Source: Limnanthes douglasii subsp. nivea
Taxonomy: Eukaryota > Streptophyta > Magnoliopsida > Brassicales > Limnanthaceae
Direction of reading: 5' to 3'
NCBI GenBank assembly: GCA_036936605.1
Contig: JAUPFV010000002.1
Coordinates: 129,192,376 to 129,256,375, forward strand
Length of the DNA stretch: 64,000 nt
Part shown: in pieces, positions 35,201 through 46,446 of the stretch
How positions within the stretch are numbered: the stretch's first letter is position 1
How the letters are laid out: each line of letters begins with the position of its first letter
Made by a program: the position numbers and the translations under genes
Notes under the pieces: generated by a model
The model's database searches: none
What the model was told of the DNA's origin: nothing
Seen by the model: the letters and a program-made list of their open reading frames with translations, nothing else

Positions 35201-36389
35201 TTCATCATTTCTATTAGAGACGGAAGGAGAGGAAAGAATATCTGTAAAGTATGCTTCAGCTGAGGAGTTTATGACATCTTCATCTACATTCCATGTATTG
35301 TTGATTTTAATTCCATTAATTATGTTTTTCTTCTTTTCTTCATCGCATAGATGTGATAGATCTTTGTATTAATATCTTTATCCTTTAACCAGTTGGTATG
35401 AGTTTCCTGTCTCCCGTATTCCTCTTCCATGGACAGAGCTAGCAAGTGTGTCAACAGTAGCTTTTGTGAGGTTGCTTCTATCTTAAATACTGCATGATCT
35501 TCTATAGTTATCTTCAGCTTCTTTAATCTTGTCAAACAGATTCCTAAAATGATTTTTGTTCCATATTTTTAGAGCAGCCTTCAACATTTTCAACTTGTTC
35601 CAGAAAACGTGTAAAGGGTACCTCATCATTGGAATAGACCCTTTAGCCTCAATAACACTTAACAAATCTTTGTCCATAGACCAGATGTTCAAGAACCTGA
35701 ATGAGTTACTCTGCTTCTTATTATCTTTAGATATTGTTATGCAAAGTGGAGTGTGATCTGAACATGTACGAGCTAGATATATAACTTTAGTTTCTGCAAA
35801 AAACTCAGACCATTCCTGATTAAATAGGACCGTGTCTAATCTCTTCCACCTAGTTTTATTTGTCCACGTGAATCTGGTTCCTACAAATCATGCATCCTCC
35901 AAATGACACTCTTTAATCATGTCTAGAAAATCATATGCACTTTTCTAGCAGAAATTAGAGCAACCAGATTGCTCAGAATGAGAAATTATCGAGTTAAAAT
36001 TACCCAGAAGAAGCCATTCTTTTATAGATGGCTCAAAGGATTCCAAAGCTTCATTCTGCAACTTCTTTGACATTTTGTATAGACACATGTGATGTTAACA
36101 GTTTTGCTTAACAAAGAATGTTTGATTTCCAAGTGACTACACTGAAGAATGTTACCAGTATCTTAATCTCTAAATTCTTATGCCATATCACCCATATTTT
36201 GTTTGAGACATTTGCAAAGGTGTGAGGAAGATTAAACTTAGTATAGAGGATAGTAATTTGATCATAACTTATCATAAGCTCCCGTAATAATAGTATTTTA
36301 ATACCTTCTTTCTTGACAATGGATTTAAGTCTTCCAATAGAGGAATGATTTCCCACTCCTCTTATTTTCGAGCTTAAGATCTTTATCAT
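32262..36389 (-). pseudogene. LINE ORF2: endonuclease, RT, zinc domain, RNase H
   Basis: Starts at ATG 36389. The endonuclease N-terminus reads KILSSKIRGVGNHSSIGRLK; the usual SWN catalytic asparagine block is changed (SSK), so the nuclease is probably dead. The linker is at 35692-35320 (IWNKNHFRNLFDKIKEAE). The RT at 35191-34160 has INGINKCFFTSCW, SHYRPISLCTLTNRIMSKR, motif A IKVDMSKDFHNLSH, motif B GVRQGDPLSPNLFIL, and motif C AFPDDVLIF (proline replaces alanine, both aspartates kept). The zinc-binding region is at 33736-33263. RNase H (32459-32265) keeps RAADWMARWNQ. Stops and shifts are numerous, and a 103-bp duplication at 34813-35018 repeats the ILAIGICLIPKI segment. Confidence 0.87.
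34813..35018. repeat. 103-bp tandem duplication in the LINE RT
   Basis: Units starting ATCTTAGGTATTAGACAAAT at 34813 and 34916, with a few substitutions between them. It duplicates the coding segment for LIPKI and the preceding helix of the RT fingers. Confidence 0.9.
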
Positions 36390-37719
36390 TTTAAGTTGTT
36401 GAGTGAGGATCTTTGAGTATCTTCAAATTGAAGAGACTTTATAACCAATGGTTTGTTCCTTTTACTTCTTTTAGTTTGTTTGAGCTTTTGGTCAAGTAGT
36501 TTTTAGAAACTAGAGTCAACTTTCTTCATTTTTAGAGCATGAGATGAGAGAAGGCTTCCTGTATTTTCTTTTATAGGAATTGTGTTAACAATAGGAGGTG
36601 TAGTTTTACCCAGTTGAGGAAGATCTATAATGATATCAAGAGGTTTGATAGCATCTATTATACCATCTTCACGTTGATTAAATTCTTCAGTTTCCTTAGC
36701 CTTTTCTTCAGATATGTTGTCTAGCATTTCAGTTTGTTGCCTTACTTGAGGTTCCTTGATTGTTTCTTCATTGTTTTCTACATAAATTATGACTTGGTTT
36801 TCAACATTTGTGTCACGAATTACTGGCTCAGGCTTCTCATTCTTGTCCATGAAAAGATTAACAGCAGCAACATCCTTGTTGTTTTGGCCAAATGTGTTCT
36901 TTTGCAGAAGCGGTTGTGGGTTCTTGGAACTCTGATCAATATTGTCATTACTGTTTCTTTTACAGGTAGAAGGATCATGTCCAACATGAAAACAAAACTC
37001 ACAATAACATGGCACTTCTTTGTAGCTTAATGATATCTAAGCTCTTTTGTTGCTACCAAAGCCAAACCACACATGATTCTGAAGTTTTCTTGAAATGTCA
37101 ATTTACATCCATGCGTAACACACATTGTACATTGCCTTATTTTTAGGTGGTATCCAGAACTTGAGAGGATTGTCGATTGAAGAAGCAATAGAGTTGATGA
37201 TATCTTCATGATACATATGTTCAGGTAGTTTTTTTGTTCTCATCCATATAAGAACAATATGGCATTCCTTCTTAACATTGAATAAAGGTAGCCATTTCAG
37301 AATTCTCATGGAGTATTCACTAACTGTCCAAACTGCACGTGACCAGATTTTTCCTATATCTTCTTTGAGTGAAAATTCAAGAAACAAATGTCTTGAATCC
37401 CAGTTTGTGTAAGTGAAGTCACCACTAAACTTTCTTGCTTCAAAATTTTTATCAAGAACAGCTTTCTTAGGTAGACCTTTAGTAAATTTGTATATCAATA
37501 TATATGATGTAGACTCCAGTGGATCATCTTAAATCTGTTTTTTGAATTGTATAGAGACGTGATCATCTTTATGCAGTATATTGGAAGGTTTGATTCTGGT
37601 GGTTTTGGTAAGGTTAGATTGATGGACAACTTGAGAGTACGTACTTTGGTGATTGAGAGTTTCACCATATGGTATTCTATTTTGAGTTTTAAAGGAACGA
37701 GAACGGGGAATTCATCCAT
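36386..37719 (-). pseudogene. LINE ORF1 (DUF4283, CCHC zinc knuckle)
   Basis: The N-terminal part (37719-37495) begins MDEFPVLVPLKL. A frameshift near 37500 leads to the DUF4283 core (37498-37103: KFSGDFTYTNWDSRHLFLEF, RILKWLPLFNVKKEC, LIWMRTKKLPEHMY). Two in-frame stops (about 37103 and 37037) precede an intact zinc knuckle CEFCFHVGHDPSTC (about 37006-36965; C-x2-C-x4-H-x4-C). The acidic/low-complexity tail continues past a stop at 36503 to a TGA at 36388-36386. That TGA overlaps the ORF2 ATG as ATGA. Role as for the other LINE ORF1: RNA-binding partner of ORF2. Confidence 0.82.
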
Positions 37720-37880
37720 TCTTCAACAATTGAAATGAACACGAAATTAAGGGATGAGGCTGAGAATTAGGAGAAGACAGTAGAAGCTATGCTGATAGAG
37801 CTATGTTGGTTTGCAGATTTCTTGTTCTTCAAAAAGAGCTTTCTTGGATAGAAAGTCATTCTCTTCTCCAGCATCCCTGT

Positions 37881-39330
37881 TTTCAGAATAAACGAAAAAA
37901 AAAAGTATTTTGACAAAACTTTTACTACCAACCAAAAAAATTGTGATTAGAGATATTTATTTATTATGAAAATATTTAAAACAATAACTTTTGAAATATA
38001 ATTTTTGAACCAAAAACCTACTCCGTTAAATGTAGAAATAGTATACTACGTTAAAGAAAAATCCACACGTCACCAGCTAATATTATTATTATTGCATGCT
38101 CAAAAGATAAAATATAATGAGCCGTCGTTTTAAATTGAGGTTTTATTTCAATAATTCATAATCAATTTAAATATTTATATTTTGCTATCATTTAATTAAA
38201 TAAATAATAACATTTTAGATATTTTTGATGAAATAATAAAATTTAAAAAGATGAAATGATCGAGTGAATGAAATTTGTGGAGGTTCGTTGAAGATATTGT
38301 GATTTTAAAAAAAAAGAGTTTGTTGAAAAATATTTAAAAAAATAACATTTGCTGGAGTCAAAATAGAGGATAATAAAGAGAGAAAATATTTAAGTATTTA
38401 ATATTAGAAAATATAAATATTTAATCGAGAATAATATACGTTACTTAGGTTCAAACGGTTATCAATGAAAGTCTAATTTTATTAATAAACAATAACTTAT
38501 TATGAGTTCGGTGAACTTACATATTGAAATATAAGGCATTAGCCTTACCATTTAAGTTTGAATTTGGATGGGTTTCCACCCTTTCACTTTATAGTTTTAT
38601 CGCTAATTTTTTAGTTTTCCGAGAAACGAGAAAGGGGATTATAGTTTTGAGGCGTTTTCTTTAACTGAACATGCGCTATATACGTTTAATGCGGTATTGT
38701 TTGCACTTGGTATAAACCATAATTTTGAGGCAAAATGTTCTTATTGAACTGCTATTTTGTTGAGCCGAGCTATTGAGTTAATTATGATTAGATTTATGAG
38801 GATTTTGAAGTTTGCAGGTTATATTAGAGATAATAATTTGGATATTGTCTGATCGACACGATCAGATCTATTTTGATCCGGTTGGATTTTGTCCGGCTCA
38901 AACATAAAATAGAGCGGATATAAATAATCCGTAAGCCGTAGTATTAGACTCAAGTTTTTAATTTGTCTCATCAAGTGAGGACGGAAAATTATAATATTAT
39001 ATATCTTCGATAAACTTTTAAATTTTTTCAAATCACAATATCTTCGATAAAAATGAACAGACGGAAAACAATAGCTTTCAGATGCCGCTTTTGTGTAGAG
39101 ATATTAATATCTATAAAAAATAATATAATATATTTAAAATAAAATAAAAAAATATTTAGAATATTAAAATTGATATCCGCGGACTGGGTGGATTGACCGA
39201 CGAACATGAACAAACAAGCTCGGGTTTCAAAAATCTGCTCGTTTATGTGAAAGATTTTCTAAAACAACTATCAGGTATTCCTATTACCAAACGTTGAATA
39301 ATTTAAAGAAGTGCTACAAATCATATGATA
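37881..39330. other. AT-rich intergenic DNA
   Basis: No coding similarity. 38850-38950 and 39170-39250 contain GC-richer words (GATCCGGTTGGATTTTGTCC, GGACTGGGTGGATTGACCGAC) that resemble the ends of GC-ended MITEs like the one at 8.2 kb and may be another such copy. Confidence 0.4.
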
Positions 39331-39334
39331 AGTT

Positions 39335-42300
39335 ATTTATGTTTGAATAATATTCGTGATATTCGGGACTATTGGATTCGTCTGCCGGATGGGAAACGGT
39401 TTGTCGCTGTAAAAACGAGATCTGTGGAATTAAATGATACTATGATAATGGATAGTGTTATATTTGTGTAAGATTTGAACTATGATTTGCTCTCCGTATC
39501 TCAATTGATTGATGAGGCCAATTGTATTGTCCAATGTTTATAGAAATATGCATTATTCAAAACCAAACAACGAAGAAGATGATTGGTGCTGTTAGGCAGT
39601 CTGGTGAAATATTATACTTGCAACATGCAGATGTGTGCAATGTGCACATCTTCTCTCAGGAGAGTTCCTTTGACATATGACATAAGCGGCTGGGACAACC
39701 GTCTCGTAAAGTATTATTTTTCTTTCATGCAGCAAGAAGTGATAAATTTAGTAGTTTGAACAATAATACATCTGACATTTGTCTGCGAGCTAAATATACT
39801 CGTAGTAGTTTACCTTTGAGTTCAAATAAGAGTACCAATGTCTTCCAACTTATTCATATTGATGTTTGAGGACCTTACCCTACACCTATTTTAGATGGTT
39901 TTACTTATTTTTTAACCATCGTTGATAATTTTTTCCGTTGCACTTGAGTTTATTTGTTAAGGTCCAAGTCGGATGTTACGACAATTTTCTCTCAATTTTT
40001 TTGTATAATTAAAAGTTAATTTAATCGTCTCATAAAATGTGTTCGGAGTGATAATGAGATGAAGTTTAAATGTTTTGGTTCATTCTTTAAAAATACTATG
40101 ATAATTCATGAGACTTTATGTAGTGGGACACCCCAACATAATGGGCGTGTTGAACACAAGTATATGCATATTTTAAATATTAGGCGTGCTATACGGTTTC
40201 AAGCTTCATTACCCAATCAAATTTTAGGGCAAGTGTACTCTTATTGTTGTCTACTTGATTAATCGCACTCCCTCGGTTCTCTTACAAGGAAAAACTTCAT
40301 TTGAAATGTTAATTCATACCTCCACCTATGAATCATATTTGAGTATTTGGTTATATATGTTATGTTCATATTTAGAATCTTGGTGTTGACAATTTTTCAT
40401 CAAAAAGTACATATGGAATCTTTATGTGATATCCTATGGACAAAAGAGATGGCGCGTATATTATCCGCACGCCGACAAGCTTATTGTCTCTTGTGATGTT
40501 ATATTACGTGAAAGTGTTTTTTCCTTTTCAGGAATTTACTATCATTACAAGTCCTACACCTACTGAGCCATTTCCATATATTGCTAACAAAGAGCCTATA
40601 AACGTCAGGGGTACGCAAGCTTCACCTCCGTTGAATATAGTCTTCAACCAAAAATATCATCATCCATTTATGGCGTACAACAAATTGATCTGTCTATCTC
40701 AACTAATCTCGACGATGGCCAGCCGGTGGCCCTAGCTGATACAACCACGTCAAATCCCACTTGGCAGGATCTGTTGATCAAGGTTAAGGGTAAAGTTGAA
40801 CATCTTGGACGTAGACAACGGGGAAAGAGCGATAATGTGTGGTTGCATGATTATCACATGTACACAATTCAACGGGATACTTAGAGCTGTAAGTATCTTT
40901 TACATTCATATATCTCATATGAGAAATTATCTATAGAACCTCAAGACTTCATGGTTTTCCTTGATACAAATATGGAACTTAAGTTTTATAAATAGGTTGT
41001 TCAGTCTGTGGATTGACGAAAAACGATGTCTGAGGAAATTAAAGTTTTAAAAGGCAAATAATGCATTGAATATGATCATTTTCTTTTGAACAAGAAAGTG
41101 TTAAAGTACAAGTGGGTATACCAGATCAAGCATCGCTTCGATGAACAAATCGAAAGGTTAAAAGTACAAATTGTTATCATGGGAAATGAGAAAAAATATG
41201 ATCTTGATTATACTGAAACATTCTCTCCACCTGTAAAACTCACTACCGTTTGTGTACTTCGTAATAATGTCGCTATTAAGAAGTGGGAATTACATCAGAT
41301 GGATGTTCATAATGCATTCATTCATGGTGATGTGCATGAAGAAATCTTTATGCGCCCCCTCCTGGTTTCTAACAAATGCATAAAAATCTCATTTGCACGC
41401 TTTATATGGGCTAAAACAAGCTCGGCGATGTTTATTTCTTAAATTTTTTGGTACATTATGCACCTATAGTTTTGCTCAGTCACACTTTTATTACTCTTTA
41501 TTTTCTTATCATCGTGGTCGGTCTTTGATTTGTGTCCTAGTGTATGTCGATGATATAGTCATTGCAAGAAAAACTTCTAGCACTATAATACAGTTTAAGA
41601 AACACTTGTTTGACTACTTTCAATTGAAGGATCTTGGTGTTTAAAAATATTTTATAGGTATTGAAATTGCCCGCAACTTTTGTGGAATTTTCTAGAGTCA
41701 ATACAAATATATGTTTGACATTATTTTGGTAACATGCCTACTTGGAGCTCGTCATCTTAGTTCTCTGCTTGATCAACATCATCGACTATCTGTAGCTACC
41801 GATGATCATCTTGTTGATCCTTCTATCAATCATCATCTTACTGAATAATTGGTGTACTTATTGGTCACTCGCTCGAATATTTGTTATGCAGCTCACACTT
41901 TGGATCAATACTTGGGAGAAACCATAATGGATCATTAGCAAGCCACGCTTGATGTGTTTTGATATCCGAAGGTTTTCTAAGACTTGGTATTCTTCTTAGA
42001 TCAGATAGTGATTTTAAACTCACAATATGGTGTTATTTGGATTGGGCCGCTTGCCCACTCACCTGACATTCTTTATCTGGATGGTTCGTCCAAATTGGGG
42101 AATCTCCAATCTTGTAGCATACAAAGAAACGACATATTATTGCTCACACTTCAGCTGAAGATAAATATTGGTCAATGACTTTTCTTACATGTGAATTGAA
42201 ATGGTTGGAGGTCCTTCTTGGTTTTGTAAGGATCAATACAGGTCACATACAAGATTATTGCTCAAATATTGCAGCATTACATATTATCGCCAACCCCGTT

Positions 42301-42445
42301 TTCTATGAACGTATCAAGCACATCGAGATTGATTTACATTTTGTGCGGGATGAGTACATTCATGGTTTAATTACACCTTCTCGTATTTCTACTCATGCTC
42401 AGTTGGCAAATGCCACAAATGACAGATACGGTTATGGATTAGGTT
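39335..42445 (+). mobile_element. Decayed Ty1/copia retrotransposon (pol only)
   Basis: Plus-strand order pre-integrase, integrase, RT, RNase H, which is the Ty1/copia arrangement (integrase before RT). No gag, no protease and no LTRs could be recognised at either side, so the copy is truncated or the LTRs have decayed beyond sight. Confidence 0.8.
39335..42445 (+). pseudogene. Copia pol remnant: integrase, RT, RNase H
   Basis: Pre-integrase: NYDLLSVSQLIDEANCIVQ (39478-39535) and a stop-ridden zinc-finger segment with HKRLGQPS. Integrase: first catalytic Asp in HIDVxGPYPTP (39855-39890), second in VRSDNEMKF (40045-40075), Glu in GTPQHNGRVEHKYM (40125-40170). RT: DYTETFSPPVKLTTV (41208-41250), HQMDVHNAFIHGDVHEEIFM (41295-41355), LYGLKQARR (41400-41425, after a shift) and LVYVDDIVIA (41541-41570) with the catalytic pair intact. 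RNase H: HTSAEDKYW.M and TCELKWLEVLL (42148-42215), then HIEIDLHFVRDEYIHG (42318-42365). Numerous stops and frameshifts; inactive. Confidence 0.86.
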
Positions 42446-42679
42446 AGGCATTAACTTCTCAAAATTCCCCTCTAGTTTAAATACATATCAGTTTGCTTTA
42501 TTCTGGGTTATTTCTCCAATTCTATATCCTTGCACGATGTCTCATTCTTTTTTTTATCACAAGAAACTGCTCTATCTATTTTTCAACCGATTTTACAAAT
42601 TACAATAGGATCGTCGTAGATCAAATTTAGGAACTTTGTTTCTTATACATTATGTGGCACTTGTAGGATTTTATATTCT

Positions 42680-45000
42680 TGATGGTTCTGTATAATAGGT
42701 TAACATTTAACTATCACTATATATGATGACATGTGGTACCCAAGTCTTGTTTGTATCTGGGTTTTCCTATTAACATATAAAAAAATTTATGTTATAGGAG
42801 ACGATTTTCAAATTCATTTCGCTACTCTACATATCATACATAACCATAACATTTTTGGCTAAAATCTTATTTTGGTCGATACGTTTTGTGTTCGTTATTA
42901 AAAGTAGAATACTTTATATATTAAATGTATTATAGTCTATTGTATAAAAATCAGGTTTTAGATATGTTTCACAAGTACATGTATGCATTACCCATAACTT
43001 ATTTTTCATTGTCTTTATGGTCTTTGAGTTGTTAACTAGTTTGTGCGATTGTTTGTATTATTAAAAAATTAAATTCGATAAAGAATAATGACCAGTGGTT
43101 TAGACAAGTTCAGATCCAAAATCAGTCTTGTAATGAATATAATGAACACAACAGGGGTAAGAATGGAGCATATAAACATTACAAATATAATTTTTTTCCT
43201 CCTCCTCAAAGTTGCATATATCATAGCATATATTACTGAAATAATCAAAAGTTATGATCCCATAAAACCATCTTTCAATTTTGGCAGAGCATATATTACA
43301 CTTACATCCATGATGTAACAGTTATTTTAGGTGTCAAATCCGTAAGAATAAATATCAACATCCCTATAAGTAAGTTCAAGATTAATTTGAACGGAGAATA
43401 ATGTAGAATTATTCAAACTTATTTACAAACTATTTTACAATGAACCAATGAAATAAAAGTGCCCCCTCAAATAACAAAGAATAAAATTAAGGTACAAGTG
43501 CATTGGTTCAAATGTGTAAAAATGCATAACATGTAAAATGTACCAGTTTTACACGCCATAATTATACATGATTTGCAATACATAAATATAACATATTAAA
43601 ATATTCAATTCAGTTTTCGTATGATGCAATTATATTAGCAGTATTAAATGTCGGAGTAGAAGTTATCAACAATGTATTTGTATTTCTAATTCAATATCTT
43701 TGAAAAATACTACTTTTAACTATATTTACTACTTTCTTCATCCGCCATTTCTTACGTCAAGACTTCTAAAAAATTAATGACTACGATTAGGCATATGTAA
43801 TCAGGTAAAAACTAATGAAATCAGTTCGAAAGTGTTGCAATACCTCCCTTTTAAAGATGAATGGTTGTGTATTGATGTTTGTGGTTAGTATACTGCAACA
43901 GTTAACCTAAATAAATTTTGGTTAATAACACGTGATAAATTTTTAAAAATATGCATATATTTCTCACGGAACACACATACGTGACACTACTTATATCCAC
44001 CTTAACATAAAGACTACCGATGACACGACACATATTATGTACTTATCCAAGATTCTTCAACTAGAGCTATAAAGAAAACGATACGGTTTTAGCTCTATTT
44101 CGAGCTCTTAAAAGAAAAAAAATATGCATATTACGTGATTAATATATTATATGCAATCAATAGTTATCATCTTAATATTAATATTGAAAATAAATTCATT
44201 TTAGTTTTGCATTCCAACTAAATCATACATTTTACTATTAGATTTATACTCAACATATTATTTTAACTATTGTCGCAACAAAATAATTTAGAGATGAAGA
44301 AGGTTCGACCGAAGGTGACACTAACACAAGAAAAGTTCAAGAAAAACTATTAATAATTTTTTTTCGCTTATCATTCTTGTGTGAACTCTACTTTTTCGGT
44401 AATATTCCAATTTAATATTTCAGAATCATGTTCTAGTACTTATTATTTTGCAATGGACCGATTTAAAATTTTATATGGATATTTCAGTACCTCTAGCTTA
44501 TGATCTTTTGATGTTTCGAAACTATAAATAACTTTTATTTTGCACGTATAAAAATAATAAAATTTTACATTGAAATAATAATTTTAAATTTTACAAGCGC
44601 AATAAATTAATATATTGTGTTTAATTGACGCATCTATATTTTTTAAGTAAAATATATTAAGGATTTGAAAACAGATTACAAGGAATCCAAGTACTAATTC
44701 AAGCAGTTTCGTTAAGTTATATGACATGGTCGTTCGTCGACTTTCTTTACTGTATCATTAAAGAGAAAATGACACTTACCGTTTGAACAATCAATACACT
44801 TAACTATTTTTTTTATGTTTCATTAGACATTTGTAATGTCTGATTAGATGCTTATCTAAACTTTATAAATTTTTAATGTCTAATTAGACATGTATCCAAA
44901 TTATATAAACTATATCCAAACTTGAAAAAAAATTGCATGAGGTGTTATTTTGTTGTTTTCACAGTTCATAAACTGATTCACGATTAGTGGAATTCACATA
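42680..45000. repeat. Tandem unit A of an old segmental duplication
   Basis: Shares ordered, diverged similarity with unit B. Examples: ATGACATGTGGTACCCAAGTCTTGTTTGT (42725) with the text at 45365; TTTTGGCAGAGCATATATTACACTTA (43280) with 45838; the TTAATGACTACGATTAG block (43772) with 57200; GGAACACAC (43969) with 57404; and TTAACTATTTTTTTTATG (44810) with 58418. Unit length is about 2.65 kb. Confidence 0.7.
43088..43330 (+). pseudogene. Exon-like fragment, unit A (possible Ulp1-associated N-domain)
   Basis: Open for 76 codons: ITEIIKSYDPIKPSFNFGRAYITLTS. It resembles the pattern 'fdp....l.fg...i.lt..dv..vlGl' found in N-terminal domains of plant transposon-borne Ulp1-like proteins, but the match is from memory of the pattern and weak. 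Unit B carries a homologous, longer reading. Not an intact gene. Confidence 0.3.
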
Positions 45001-45295
45001 AAATTATCATGAAAGATCCACATTTTAGTTTCGCATGTATTGTACGATATTCATTCAAAATATTATTTTCTAAGAAATGATATAAATAGTTAAACATGTT
45101 GTAACATCATATAGACTTCCGAAATTACCTTTTTATTTGAAATACATATCGTTTTGCATCGTTCTTGTTTCTTTATTCTCTATCTCTCTCTTACAACCCA
45201 CAACTATTTCCACTGAAACGTCTTTCTTTTTTTCCATCGATTTTAACATGTTCATTATAAAAGAAATATAAGAAATTTATTTAAACCCTAAGTAG
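43331..45295. other. Remainder of unit A and junction, no clear gene
   Basis: AT-rich; homologous to 56790-58630 in parts. Contains the TAATGTCTGATTAGA-type words (44840-44910) that form a short minisatellite in unit B. Confidence 0.45.
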
Positions 45296-45719
45296 TGTTT
45301 GTTTCGTTATGTACTTTCCATTATGTTTTCAAATGAGTTTACTTTTAACAACCACTATATAAAATGACATGCAGTACTCATGTCTTGTTTGTGTTTGTAT
45401 ATTGATGTTTGTAATATTTAATTTATGTTCTACTAAAATATTTCGAACTTAGTTTTGCAATTACATGTCATGCATAGCCCCCAATAAGTTTTTGTTCTGT
45501 GTATGGTCTTTGAAATGTAATGCATAACCTATAACTCTCGGCTATTAAAAATAAAATAGTTTATGTATTGAATATATTTTTGTCTCCATTACATATAAAT
45601 AAAAATAATAACTAGTGGTTTGTAACATTTGTTCTTGATTCAAGTCTATAAAGAAATTAATAAATACAACAAGGATAAGAAGGGTGAACATAAACACTGC
45701 AAAAAAACTTTTTTATTTG

Positions 45720-46044
45720 TTCTCCTCGGAGCTGCATATGATCGTAGGTCTAGTGATGTTGAGTTTAGTCTGCCATACTGAGAGAAACTAATAACCAACA
45801 TAATCAAATATTATGATCCCAACAAATCAATTATTAGTTTTGGCAGAGCATATGTTACACTTATATCTGATGATATAATGGTTGTTTTGGGCGTAAAATA
45901 TAATGAAAATACAAAGATCAACTTCCATAGGGAAATATCAAACGAAAAAAATCTCGCTTTTTTTAACCTATTTCGAAAGTATGTGCAAAAAACAGATGAA
46001 GGAAGAGTGCATCTTCATATAACAAAGAATAAAATTGTGGTCAT
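45720..46044 (+). pseudogene. Exon-like fragment, unit B (possible Ulp1-associated N-domain)
   Basis: After a frameshift near 45870 the frame reads FGRAYVTLISDD then IMVVLGVKYNENTKINFHRE, EKNLAFFNLFRKYVQKTDEG and VHLHITKNKIVV, where the Tat insertion interrupts it. The fg..vtl..ddi..vlGv pattern suggests the N-terminal domain that precedes Ulp1-like proteases in plant transposons; this is an inference. It is more coherent than unit A and shows the pre-insertion target was already a relic or a diverged gene. Confidence 0.35.
46040..46044. repeat. Target-site duplication of the Tat element, left
   Basis: GTCAT, repeated exactly at 56785-56789. Confidence 0.92.
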
Positions 46045-46371
46045 TGATAAGGGAGCAATTCGTCAATATTAATAATAAGGAGTCAATTGTAAATAGAAGG
46101 AAGTTAATATGTCTGTGACGGTATTTATCATTTATTAGAGGATAATTTGTAAACAAATTTTTTTATAAAGGACTAAAAGAGAAATAAAACAAGGCCACCA
46201 AGGATATTAATGGGTCCACCCTTCCCCATTATAAAAGGAGACCCATTATTCTTGGTAGGTGGGATACTTTGGAATATAATATTCTCTTTCTACTTTCTCT
46301 CTCTATATTTGTGCTCTAGTCACATCAGGTCCAAGATCCAATATCTTTCTTAGTCATTTATTCTCTCATCA
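46045..46371 (+). repeat. 5' LTR of the Tat element
   Basis: 327 bp, TGATAAGGG to TCTCATCA. A TATA box TATAAAAG lies at 46230-46237, followed by CT-rich sequence and a transcription start probably near 46265. Confidence 0.93.
46230..46237 (+). promoter_or_regulatory. LTR TATA box
   Basis: TATAAAAG inside the 5' LTR, preceded by GGGTCCACCCTTCCCCA; the same box is kept in the 3' LTR at 56643. It would drive the genomic RNA. Confidence 0.7.
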
Positions 46372-46372
46372 T

Positions 46373-46388
46373 TGGCGCCGTCTGTGGG
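46373..46388 (+). promoter_or_regulatory. Primer binding site of the Tat element
   Basis: TGGCGCCGTCTGTGGG, one base inside the 5' LTR. TGGCGCC-type sites are usual in Tat/Athila group elements and pair with the 3' end of a tRNA ending GGCGCCA. Confidence 0.85.
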
Positions 46389-46446
46389 AACACGTAATAC
46401 CAAAAAGGAATATTTTTCTTTGAAAATCGTGATCTGATCTTAAAGA

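Larger units (their letters stand above)
32262..37880 (-). mobile_element. Long, decayed L1-type LINE
   Basis: Minus-strand LINE with both ORFs, from ORF1 (5' end near 37735) down to RNase H (32459-32265). About 5.5 kb, so probably once full length. No clear poly(A) or target duplication was found. It is related to, but well diverged from, the LINEs at 22-28 and 28.8-31.6 kb. It contains a 103-bp tandem duplication in the RT. Confidence 0.85.
45300..46044. repeat. Tandem unit B, left part (interrupted)
   Basis: Homologous to 42690-43330. It is cut at 46044 by the Tat element and resumes at 56790. Confidence 0.7.

Noticed and set aside
32238..37905. AAAAGTA on both sides of the third LINE as a target duplication
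   Set aside because: Too short and too AT-rich to distinguish from chance, and no A-tail adjoins it.
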